Of a DNA stretch of 64,000 nucleotides, positions 44,950 to 56,400 are shown one piece after another. The position numbers were made by a program, and so were the translations under genes. The notes under the pieces were generated by a model, which saw nothing but the letters and a program-made list of their open reading frames with translations, was not told the origin of the DNA and searched no databases. Each line of letters begins with the position of its first letter. Position 1 is the stretch's first letter. Source of the DNA: Pilatotrama ljubarskyi (taxonomy: Eukaryota > Basidiomycota > Agaricomycetes > Polyporales > Polyporaceae); the NCBI GenBank assembly GCA_022385805.1, contig MU277672.1, forward strand, positions 726,012-790,011. The letters are read 5' to 3'.

Positions 44950-47530
44950 TAGGGTAAAGGAGGGGAAGGGAGGGTCCGGTTTGCGCATCCGGGGTCGTCG
45001 AAATCGCGACTAGTATAGATTAGACGTGTAGCGGAGCCGTAGCCAGAGCGGAAGAGAACGAGCGAGGGGACGACGGGCGTAGAGAGGGGAGGAGGGAAGA
45101 AGCTGCGGGGGCGAAAATCGGCGGCGTCGCCCATTTTATGGCGGGAGGGGTGACGAGGAAACGGCGTTTTCGTAAAGGGAACGTCGCATCAGCTGGAATG
45201 CGCCTATTGCTCGCTCGCCTCCGGTCCCGCCGTGCGCAGAAACTCGACGCGGTCGCCTCTTCACCCCCGCGAGCATCAACCCTGCGGCCGCACTCAGCTT
45301 CAGCAGCGCAGAGTACCGGACACAAGATGTAGACGAATCGAACAGCCCCAGCAAGGACCGCAAGCAAGACCAGAGAGCCTAGAGTCGCCTCGAAACGCAC
45401 GTCGCGTTCGACTTTCGATGAAGGGCGAGTGCGCAACGTTGGCTTGACGCGTGCGCCAAGTCGCCCGCCGAGTACCTTCTCTCAGGCCTAAAGCGTAGGG
45501 TGAATGTGGGTGAGTGTATGCTAATCTTGCGGGGATGCAGGACGGCAACCGCTACAAGGTCTGTGTCATGAATCGAAGGCTCGAAGAGGTTGTCTGCATT
45601 GCGCGACTGCATGCGACGGTGCGCCAAGGACCTGAGAACGACGTACTACTCAGTCCTTCCACAGGTGAGCTCCCTTATCATGACACACAGCGCTATCAGT
45701 TCACTCTGTATCTCCAGGGTGCACGTAACATTCAAGTATTCCATCCACTATCCCAAACATCGCAGACGAAGTCGCAGACTGGGATTCAACGTGCTCCTCC
45801 TCCCCGAGGAGCGTGACCCGAGGGTCACAGCATGTCACACGCGGCGGCCTCGTCGGGCATCAGCCAACCACGCGAGCCCTCCATTTCTTCAATCGATTCA
45901 TGAAAAGAGAATGATCTCCTAGCTTGTAGAGGGCCACCCGAATGGTGTACCAGAAGGAAACCCACAGGAATCGAGTGGTCAGCTCGCTCCTCTGCGTTCA
46001 CTGCGCGCCTTCAGCGCCGTGTCCAGAGACCGTCCCGACGGCAGAGCGCATATTTCCACCCAGTATCCCCCTCGAGAATGCTCTCATGGGGGAGCTTATC
46101 CACAACCAATCGAAAGGATCTCAGGGAACATGGAAACGCACCAGTGACCAAGAGACGACAGCTGCATGCGACGCCCGTGCGGTGACTTGTCGCCATAATG
46201 CGCGAGGTCCTGCCGGGGACGCTGCCTGTCTGCAACAGGCCCGGCGGTGTCATCGAATACCAGGGTAGTTTTCAAACGCACCCCTTCTTGCGGCCGACCC
46301 GTCGTCGACGAGAGGGTATCCGGGGCAGTTCTGACTGGGGGTACGCGACTCGTGCAAGATGACCGAGGATGAGACTTGGCAAGGAAGTCAAGGCAGCAAG
46401 AGCGTCGAGCCAGACAGGACAAGGAAGGCGACACCAGGCGAGAATATGCGAATGGTCTGATACCAGAAGGTCGTCAAAGCTGAAGGTGTTACGGCCGCGA
46501 CAAGTCAGCCAGAGGCTCCAAGCAGAAGCAGTGCATGTTCACGTTGCGCATTCCGCGAAATGCCGCGGTGTGGGGGCTCAGGTGCGGTCCCGGTAGGCAA
46601 TTTCCCCTAGGCTCTGAGAATAGCAGGGCCGTGCTGACCAGAATGTTGTGCAGGCCACTCAAGCATCGAGGTGGTATGCCAGGTATGTGAGATAGCGGTG
46701 AGCGAATTCTCTCGTTGCGGTCGTCGAGCAACTTGGCGAGGACGATCGACGGGCCGCCGGCGAGCGAGTGGCGAGCGCCGTCCATGGCCCAAACTCCGGT
46801 CCTGCGGCGCGGTGCATCCGCCGTCCAGCCCTGCATCGCTCAACAATCGCGACCATAGAGAAGAAAGCGGATAGTGACCGTTGTGACTACTCCAGCTGGC
46901 TGCGATGTAGCAGTAAGTCCCATCAAGACAACAAGTGAGTCCCTCACCGCCCTCGAACAGCTGCTGCTCAGGTTCTATGCATGGGATAGCTTTGATCAGA
47001 CATCGAAGGTCTCTCGCTCTTTCGCATGCTCACATCGTCCATCGTTCACGCGAAGTCGGACGGCGGTCGGGCCTGTTACCCTCATAAGCATGAAGGAACC
47101 ATGGAAAGCACTGGCTCATACTACTATCGGCTCGTCTGACAATGGAAGACATGACGCCATGCGCCCCTACTACTGGATCCCTGAACGTTCCGGATGAACC
47201 TACGGCACCCTTCAAGTTCGCATCCCGCTTGAACGCCATATCAGGCCATCTGCGCCAGCAGCAACTTCTTGGCCTGGTACTCATCTCATAGGCGTTCACG
47301 CGTTCACGGCCAACACCCCGCCGTATCTCCTCATGTACGTACCGTAGTAGCTCAAGGAGGCCTGCGATAGTGCGGCGCAGCTGCTGTCAGAATCCATAGA
47401 GTTCATAGCACCACCCCTGACATGGTCGCGTTCCCAGCGTGATTAAGAATACAAGTATGTAGTTCTCTTGGACAAGAAGAAGCCCAACGTGCCGAAACCG
47501 GCCTAATTACAGTATAGCATACACACCCTC
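44950..47530. other. Gene-poor region of 2.6 kb
   Basis: Longest stretch in the window without a supportable gene. Open frames on both strands are below 140 codons, none forms a family-like splice chain, and I see no terminal repeats, transposase motifs or tRNA-like boxes. Around 45,540-45,660 there is a GT-AG-bounded open segment (KVCVMNRRLEEVVCIARL) that I could not extend into a gene. Confidence 0.4.
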
Positions 47531-49474
47531 CTACGCCTCGCAGAGCTCATCGACCACCAGACCAGCACGGACGCCCAAGATGCTCAGGAGTGACTCGCTC
47601 AGACCGTGCGTCGACTGCGTGCAGCCCTGCAAGTAGATACGAGGTTCGTCCGCGCTCTTGGCTTGGCCGTCTTCTCCGCTCGCACGGGGAGTGAGCAAGC
47701 GATAGCTGCGGGAGATCCGTACCTTCGACAGCTGCGTCTCCCCGTTAAGCTTGGAGTGCTGCGACTGCGGTGTGGCGGGCGTCGGCGGCGTAGAGAAACC
47801 GTCCGTGGACCGCGACGAGACGGGCGAGAGCACGCCGACGTCTTCCACGTCGGCGAAGAGCGGTACAGTCCCTTGGTCGACCGGCTCGGACTCCGGAACA
47901 AGCTCGATTGCGGAAGACTTGATCCCGAAGTGCTCGGCAAGGTTCGAGGATGCGAGGAGGCGCGTCCAGGAGTCGCGGTCGTAGCCGGTGCCGCAGAACA
48001 CGGCGTCGTAGGTCTTTTGGGACACGGTGCGGTTGTGGATCCCGTGGAAAGTGAGGCGGACCGCTTCGCCGCCAGTGGCACCCGGAACGATCTCAGCGGC
48101 GAAGATGGACGTATACGGGCGGAGATTGATACGAGTGCGGTCGGACTCTTCTTCCCGGCCGGTGCGCTCCTTGATACCGTCAAGCAGCTTTTGGTGGTAC
48201 ATGACCTCGTATAACTACGTACTGGTCAGCACGGTCTACCTTCGCAGTCCGGGAGCAGGCTTACCGAGTCGATGGTTCTCATGTTCACTACGCTGTAGTT
48301 CGTAGGGTTATACTCGCGAAGAACCGCTTGGCGGTCGCGCTTCGACGGCAGATTGTACCACATATCCGTGGCTGTGGGATCGGTTCAGATGACCTTCGCC
48401 GACGTGATCGTCGGGCAAACCACTCACCAGCAGGGTCGAAGATCTCGTTCGAGAAGGGAGTATCGTCGCTCGGCTTCAATGAGCCCTTGCGGAAGATCAT
48501 GTCGAGCTCATGCTTCTTCCCGCGAGACACAGCCAGCGAGTTCAGACGGCTGTGCAAGTCCAGGAGAACCTCAGTTGACGACTGCCCGGCGCCGATGACC
48601 GCGATACGCAGCGGCTCCGAGGACTGCGGGATGGACGCGAAGAAGTCCTCAACTGCAGAGAGGTAGTACGCGCTGTGAATCACGCGTGGATGGGGCACGA
48701 TGACGGAGAGAGCCGGCGGGAGTTTGGGCGTTCCGCCGGGAGAAATGATGAGATTTCCTGCAGGAGGATTAGTCGGTCACGATCATCGATCGATCATTTA
48801 GACGTACTGGATCGCCTGGAGAACTCCTCCCCATTCTCTACGTTGCGGCTGCGGACCTCAACGGTGCCGTCGTCGAGGCGGCTGACGGCGACGACTTCTT
48901 CGCCGTAGCGGACCTGCACGCCGCGCTTTTGGACGAAGTCAGCGGCCCATGCAAGATAGTCGGAGTACTCCTTCCTCGTCGGTGTGAAGCTTCCGCGGTT
49001 GATGAAATTCAGGAGTCTGTCCTGAGAGTGGAGATACGCGAGGAACGTGATAGGTGATTGGGGGGAACGCAGAGTGGCAAGGTCTTTGAGAAAGCTGTGG
49101 CGGGCGGGCTAAGTTCAGCACTAGTACTGAATACATGTCCGTTAAGCGTCTTTTCACACACCTGATCTGCATGCGCGAGTTGGGCAAGAGCATGCCGGGG
49201 TGCCATCGGAACTCTGGCTGCTTCTCAATGAAGAGGACCTGTTGCAGCGGCGCATGGCTCTGTCACGAGAGTGTCCCAGCAGATAGCATACCGGAGCATA
49301 TAGGTGAGCACGCGATTAGCGAGATACGAAGACGACGAGCGCGCATACCGAGCTAGTCTCAGCGGCGGACCACTTGTCCACGATGGCGCCTGCGATGGCG
49401 ACGTTCGCAGGGCCAAACCCAAGGCCAATAACGTCGTGGATGGGCGCGGAGTCAGTCTGCGGCTGGCGGGACAT
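47531..49474 (-). CDS. sidA: L-ornithine N5-monooxygenase (SidA-type)
   Basis: Flavin enzyme that hydroxylates the side-chain nitrogen of ornithine, the first committed step of hydroxamate siderophore synthesis. The start MSRQPQTDSAPIHDVIGLG is at 49474. FAD-binding motif GLGFGPANVAIA comes first; then [58 protein letters not shown], and the NADPH motif VIGAGQSSTEVLLDLHSR. The usual ATGY near the C-terminus reads CGTGY (AVFCGTGYDRDSW), and about 60 less-conserved residues with a Pro/Thr run follow before PRIYLQGCTQSTHGLSESLLSILGVRAG. About 530 residues. Divergent from the siderophore NRPS across a GATA-rich promoter. No Lys-specific or FMO family signature competes. Confidence 0.95.
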
Positions 49475-49578
49475 TGCAGAAGTCCTGGTGCAAGGCGACG
49501 AGAATAGTTGGAGTGGGATACGCTGAGGAAAGCAGGTCCGCTCGGCGGGTTCCTCGGCTGAGTTGGGAGGACCCAAAC

Positions 49579-49584
49579 TTTATA
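49579..49584 (-). promoter_or_regulatory. TATA box of the ornithine monooxygenase gene
   Basis: TATAAA read on the minus strand, 105 bp before the ATG at 49474. Confidence 0.45.
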
Positions 49585-49915
49585 AGGTGCGGCCGGGGAA
49601 AGTGACGGACTTGGATGTTGCATTTCCACGAGTGATTTGACCATTTTAGCACGCTCGACCGGGGTGCTGGTGCGACGCAGAGTGCCTAGGGTCGTGTAGA
49701 CCCGGCTATGGCAATGAGCGGTGGGTGTGTCGACTCGGACGGGCGGAGAAACGGAATACATGACGGTTGCCCAGCCTGCTGCGAGCACGCGGACGCAGGA
49801 AGGATGTTCCGGGGCTTGGATGAATTTTCTGGGTACAACCTCCTCGTCGGGGAAGCCGCTGTCCGTGAGCGTTGGAGGAGAGTGGCCGAGAGATCAGAAT
49901 CCGTCGCCATGTGCA

Positions 49916-49996
49916 ATCTGATAAGATCAACCCACCCGGGCGTAATCTAATCACCACCCCCGTCGCCGTCATCGCAAATCTGATAAGATAAGATCA
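49916..49996. promoter_or_regulatory. GATA-factor sites (ATCTGATAA x2) for iron regulation
   Basis: ATCTGATAA occurs exactly at 49916-49924 and 49978-49986. The second runs on into GATAAGATC, giving a further GATAA core. This fits the ATCWGATAA consensus of the iron-responsive repressors of the Urbs1/SreA/Sfu1 type. The 62 bp spacing between copies puts them on a similar helical face. They lie about 440 bp from one start codon and 450 bp from the other. Repression of both genes when iron is plentiful is inferred. Confidence 0.65.
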
Positions 49997-50432
49997 GTCG
50001 CCTGTCCTCTCCTCCTCCCGCCCACCAGCCAAGCCAGGCCCCCTCGTCCTCCCCGTCATTCTGCTCGGAATCCGCATGGACCGCGCAGTTCCTGGACATC
50101 GCTGGAGCATCAGCGATACAAATGCTAGAAAATGGCTGATTCAATCTCCACGTTCTTGGCGCATTCGCCCTTCGGCTCCGACAGTTCAGTTTTGTGAAGG
50201 TGACCGGGCACTGGGGCTGAATCACAGGAAAGCGGCATAGCGTCAACTGTACACCATCCCACCACAGACCCACCCTTTGAGCGTGCTGAGTCCCCCACAC
50301 TGCAGAGAGCGTTAGCGGACGAGCGAAACACGTCCCCTTTGCGGTGAGTGCTAAGTTAAACGTCTCATCTTCTCTCACGTCCAGGCGGACCGAGTGCTAA
50401 TCCGTCCCGTCTTTCACTCAGCGCCACCCACA

Positions 50433-53400
50433 ATGTCGACCGCACAACGTCTGTCGGCAGAGTCCTCTCCCACCGCTCACGATCCCGGCGACTTTGCCGG
50501 CTACGAACATATCCTCGCAGGCTATAGGCACCAGGACTTCCCAGATCTCTCCTCGCGGCGCTTCGCTCCTGATGCACTTAGATCAGTCTCCCAGGCCTTG
50601 GAACTTAACGCTGCCTTGAACGCTTCTGAAGCACTCGCCACGGTCACCGTCGCGATCGGACGCGTCCTGGGTGCATACTGCGGCTGCGCGGACGTGCTGC
50701 TTGCGATAGCGGACGACCGGGAAGAGAAACTGCGTCCGGTCAGAGTCGTCTGGGGAGAGGGCCAGACTTGGCAGAGAGCCGTAGGTGGAGTGACTCAAGC
50801 TTTTGCAGATCCGGCCTGGCCCAAGCTCTCTCTTGCGACCCTTCGAAGTGCGCTCGATCTCACCCAGAAGCAGTCGCCTTGCCTAGCTTTGCTGAGCGCA
50901 CACCCACTTCCTTTCCCCCGGCTTGGCGAAACTATTCCCTTGGTTATTACTGTCGACAGAGACAATGCGGCGGTGTCGATTACTGCCTCCGAACGCTCTT
51001 GCCATCCCTTGCAATCGAAACTCATCGCAGCGCAAGTGGACGCCTTGGTCGCACACGCCCAGGCGAACCCGCAGGCGCCGGTCGCTCATCTACCCAAGCT
51101 ATCCTCTGATCTTCTGTCTGCGTACGACAAGCACTCCTTTGAGGAATGTTCCAACATATATGAACGCGTTCCTCCCGTGAAACTTGCAACCGATCATCTC
51201 TTGCTTCGCGCCGCTCAGCAACCCGAGGACATTGCGGTTCGCTGGTACGCGGACTTGTCTACCGACGCGCCTGGCAATTCCTACGTCCCTGAGACCATCA
51301 CATATGTCGAGCTGGACCGCAAGGCCAATCAAATGGCTCGTTGGCTGCGGGAGATCGGAGTTGAGAGAGGGACTTCCGTCGCTGTATGCATGAAGCGCGA
51401 CATATGGTTCCACATCGCGTTCATCGGTATCTTGAGAGCTGGCGGCTGCTACGTCCCGGTAAGCCAACGCCAAGCACGCATTGCTCTACGACAGCTAACT
51501 TTATCCAGATCGACGCTGAACTTCCTGTCGAGAGACAGCAATTCATCGCTAAGGACTCTAGCGCGCGACACATCTTATCTACCTCCGATTTAGCTTGCTT
51601 CGAGGCTCTTGGCGATATAGCTATAGATATCAAGGGCCCCTCGGTACAGGACGCTATTCGTGAACAGAGTGCAGACGAAATCGCCATACCCGAGCCTCAT
51701 GATATCTCGTACATCTTATATACCTCCGGTACGCATCTTCGGGCTTGAGTCGTTTCCCCCCTCACTCAGTCCTTTATAGGAACTACCGGGACGCCCAAGG
51801 GTTGCATCCTCACGCATCGCGGACTGAGCGAGGCTATCTGGGCTCTGAGCGCTATATGCGCTTCCGTAGAACTCGAGGATCCCAGTCAGGGAAATTACCT
51901 GTCGATTGCCTGTACGTATTGGTCCTGAATTGCACGGCGGAACATCTTGACATGATTTGCCCTTTACAGCGGTCGCATTTGACGTGCATCTCGCGGAGAT
52001 CCTGGTGCCGCTGGCACTAGGAATACCTATCTTGTCCGCTCCTCGTTCCTTGCTTCTCGAAGATCTACCGTATTACATCACAAACCTACGCGTTTCACAC
52101 GTCGGCATCGTCCCCAGCCTGATAGAGGCTACTATGGGTGCAGTGCAAGAAGACGAGGACTCCGGCCATGCGACGAGTCTCCGCTACATTGCGAGTGGAG
52201 GCGAGAAGATGAGCGACGCTGTACGTCCCTTCCTTGCTTCTGTGCCTACGCGCCTAATGCGAGACACTTAGATTCTTGACAAATGGGCCTCACATCCCAG
52301 AGTCCGCCTCGCGAATTTCTACGGGTAAGCGACCAACGGTGCCCCATGAGCCTATGTACCTACTCACACCCTGACCCAGTCCGAGCGAAGTCACAATCGG
52401 GTGCGCCGCTCGCATCATGGACAAGGACACGCCGAGGGCGAATATCGGTCATACCTTCGCGAACGTTGCCGCGTACGTCGTGGACGAGAATATGAACATT
52501 CTCCTTCGTGGAGCCACTGGAGAGCTGGTCGTCGAAGGGCCCCTGGTTGGACGCGGATACGTCGGCCGACCAGACCTCACGCAGAAGGTCTTCCTGAAGT
52601 TCCCTGACGACGGCACAGAACGCTGGGCCTATCGGACCGGTGACCTGGTGCGTATGATGCCTGACGCCACTCTGGAGATCATCGGGCGGATCGACACGCA
52701 GATCAAGCTACGCGGCGTGCGCATCGAGTCCGAAGGCATCTCGTCTATCCTGCGAAACGCCGCTGCCCCCAAGCATAGTCTCGACGCGATGACTATCCTG
52801 GCCAAGCATCCTTCCATCGGCACCGACCAGCTCGTCTCCTTCATCGCGTGGGATTCCTCTGTCCCTGTCGCCACCCGCAAGGAAGGGAAACCTACGCTCG
52901 CTACGCCCCCGAAGGGGCTCTTGCAGCGGCTGAGGAGCGCTTGTGACCGCGAGCTCGCCAGCTACATGCGCCCCAGTCACATCATACCGCTTAGCTTCAT
53001 TCCCCTGAGCTCTAACGGGAAGGCCGACGCTAAGGTCCTCGCTGCCTTCTTCCTCGGGCTCGACCTGGAGACGCTCACACAGCTCATGGCCGATGGACGC
53101 TCCTCTATTTCTGACAAGCGAGATGACCGCCAGGAGCCCACCGAGGTCGAGCGGAAGGTGCTCGATGCTATGAGGCCGTACGTGAAGATGTCCATCAACC
53201 ATCTTGGCCCGCAGACGAACATCTTCGAGTGCGGCATGGACTCTCTGGCCATCGCGCGGCTGGCTGCGGACCTCCGAAAGGCGCTTGATGTCCCTATCTC
53301 CCCTGCGCAGATCATGCAGCGTCCAGCTGTCAGTGAAATCGCTAGTGTCCTGAAGCGTCATGCAGTCGAGCCTTCGAAGGCCAGCGGAGCCTCTCCGATC

Positions 53401-56400
53401 GACGACTTCGCCGCCAGCGTGAGGGAAGAAGTCGAAGGCGTGTACCCGTCTGACTCAATCGAAACCCTGCTCCCCCCTTTCGCAGTTCAGGAGGGTGTGC
53501 TGTACCGCTCAGCGAATTCGCCCTCCATGTACGTGCAACATGTCATTCTGCGTTTGGCCCCGGACACGTCTGTGCCTGACATACAGGACGTGTGGAAGGA
53601 ACTCGTAGCCCATCATGAGATGTTACGGTAAGCGTGACCTGAACGAGTGCATGGCACCACACTCACCCGTGTGTTGCAGGACGGTATTCCACTTCGGGAG
53701 CAATCTCGTCCAAGTCGTTCTTCGTTCTCAGGGCGTCCAGTGGCATTTCGCCGAGAAGGAGGCTGGGGTCGACGGCGACGACGACCTTCAGAGATACTTC
53801 ACGGACGAAGAGGCATCATCCATAGCGCGCGAGCTGAACCTGGGCATCTCGACGGTCCCGCCAGTGCGCCTCTCCTTCGTCGGCACTCCGGCTTCTGGCG
53901 CGACCTACATGGTCCTTTCTATCCATCATGCGCTCTACGACGGCATCTCGCTACCCGTGTTGCTTCGCGACCTCGAGCGCGCCTACTTGAAGAAGCAGCA
54001 GCTACCTTCTGCTTCTCTTCGCGCCGTACTGGAACCTATCGCCCTCGTAGACCACGGTGCCGCCCGCGAGTTCTGGACTGGCTATCTCAAAGGCTTCCCA
54101 TGGGAACGTCTACTGAAGAAGACGGCATCTAGCCGAGAGGCAGATGTAACGTCGCTTACCTTCAGCCGTTCGCTTTCGGAGCTGCAAGCGAAAGCGGCTG
54201 CCCAGCACGTCACGCTTCAGGCTCTTCTCATGTGCGCGTATGGATACTTGCTGGGACAGCGGCTGTACGGTCATGACGACGTCGTGTTCGGGGTAGGCCC
54301 ACATCGCCTCTCTGGAAGGAAAGTGACTGACGAAATCTGCACAGGTCATTCGAGCAGGACGTTCCTTGCCCGTGAACGACATCGACACAACCATCTGTCC
54401 GATGATCACCGTGCTCCCGGCACGTGTACGTTACAGCGAGCCCGGAAGAGTCCTCCAGACAGTCCAGCGTGATATTGCGCGCAGCGGCGACTTTGAGCAT
54501 ATTCCACTCAGCCGGATTCAGAAATGGATCTCGGAGAGTGAGGGCTCTCTCTTTGACACGTTGTTTTCCGTGTCGTTCAAGGAGTCTCATGATAGCGCCC
54601 TTTGGAGGCTTGTCGAGAGCCAGAATCCTGAACCGGATGTGAGTGACCATCCGTTGTCTACCATCCGGTCAGAATGCTCACGGCTGTACAGTATATCCTG
54701 GCCGTGGAGGTCGTTCTTGACCCTTCGCAGGATCAGGCTATTGTTCACGCTGCGTTCACGTCGGCGGACATCTCCCCCATGCTTGTCGACGGCATCCTCA
54801 GGCATCTTGAAGAAACCGCTGTGCGCATGGCAGACAGCAATGACTGGGGTCTCCCGATTTCTGAAACAGGTGCCTCCCGCCATTGGCTTCCCTCAGCTTC
54901 CGAGGGAGGCGATCGCGACGAGGAGCTCGGGCAACCCTCCGGTGCGGAAGTCGATCCGGACTTGGTCTTCAAGATACGCGACATTGCTTCCCAATTCCTG
55001 CGCATCGATCATAACTTGATCTTCGACGACACCTCCCTACTCTCGCTTGGCTTAGACTCCATTAAGTCCGTGGGGTTGAGCCGCAAGTTCTCAACTGCAG
55101 GCCTCACGCTGTCCTCGGCGGACATCATGAGGTTTTCCACACCTCGTCGCCTCGCGCTACATGTTCAGCAGACGAAGGCGTCATCGACGAACGGCGAGGA
55201 TCGCCTCAAGTTGTCCTTCAACGCGGAGTGTAACAAGCTCGCTTCGGCCATTGACCCGAACACGGTGAAGCTCTCGGACGACGATGTGGTGATGGTCTTC
55301 CCTACAACCACTCTGCAGGCAGGCATGCTATCCCAGGTATGCGTCTTGCATCGGTTATTGCGATGCCACCTACTCACCTGATATTTAGACCGTGAGTTCC
55401 AATGGCCGCTTGTACGTTCACCTCTTCCCACTCCGCCTCGATGAAAGTGTGGATTCGGATCGACTTCGGCAAGCATGGCAAAGGGCAGTCACGTTGTTCG
55501 ATATCCTCCGCACGTCGTTCCACTTCCTTCCCGGTCCCGGTATCTGGGCTCAGGTCGTACACTCCACGCCTGTCCTCCACTGGTCAGAGACCGTGCGCAA
55601 CGTTGGAAGTAGCCTTGCAGAGACTCTTAATCCTTTCTTGAACGTTGCTGATGAGAGCGAATACTTCCGCGAGCCGCCCATCTTCCTCAACTTGTTGAAG
55701 GCAACTGCCCCAGAAGTCTCCGATCATCTTGTGCTTGTCCTACACCACGCTCTGTACGATGGCCTGTCTATTGCGCAGCTGCTCCACGCGGTCAAGGAGC
55801 TCTACGACGATGTCGAAATCAATCCTCCGACACCGTACCACGAGCTCCTGCCTCACCTGCTGTGGCAGGAGAAGAACGGGACCGACTTCTGGGTAGAGCG
55901 GTTGCGCGGTCTCCATGGGAATCCTATCCCGAGGCGACCCTCCGCCACCCCTTCGACCGCCGTGCACCGAGCATCCCTGGAGGTCAAGCTTAGCGAGGAA
56001 GATATACGTCGTGCCTGCCGTTCCGCTGAAGTCACGCCACAGTGTCTGGGACAGACGGCCTTTGCGAAACTGCTGGCCTCGATGACCCACTCTACGAACG
56101 TCGTATTCGGTCGCGTCGTCTCCGGCCGCGATGTCCCGGGTGCGGAAGACGCTATCGGACCTATGCTCGTGAGTCCACAGCTCTGCCTGTATATGACAGT
56201 AACTCATCGGAACACAGAACACCTTGCCATGCCGTGTCACCCTCAGCAAAGGAACGACGAACAAGTCAGTACTCCGACAAGTTCATGTGGAGAACGTCGC
56301 TGGCATGGCGTGGCAGCACGCTTCTCTGCGCTCGATACAGCGTCGACTTGGAGTGGGCAACTTGTGGGAGAGTATCTTCGTCTTCCAGCCCAAGCAGGAA

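Larger units (their letters stand above)
49475..50432. promoter_or_regulatory. Bidirectional promoter of the siderophore gene pair
   Basis: 958 bp between two divergent siderophore genes. Contains the GATA cluster and the TATA box listed separately. No coding sequence fits. Confidence 0.6.

Noticed and set aside
45020..45436. 138-codon frame with a hydrophobic stretch upstream of the small membrane gene
   Set aside because: Starts from a non-ATG codon and is GC-driven; more likely the promoter/5' leader of the gene at 44435-44949.
45590..45922. String KYSIHYP resembling part of a ubiquitin-conjugating enzyme
   Set aside because: Only a few residues resemble the family, the active-site Cys block is absent and the flanking exon does not fit; treated as coincidence.
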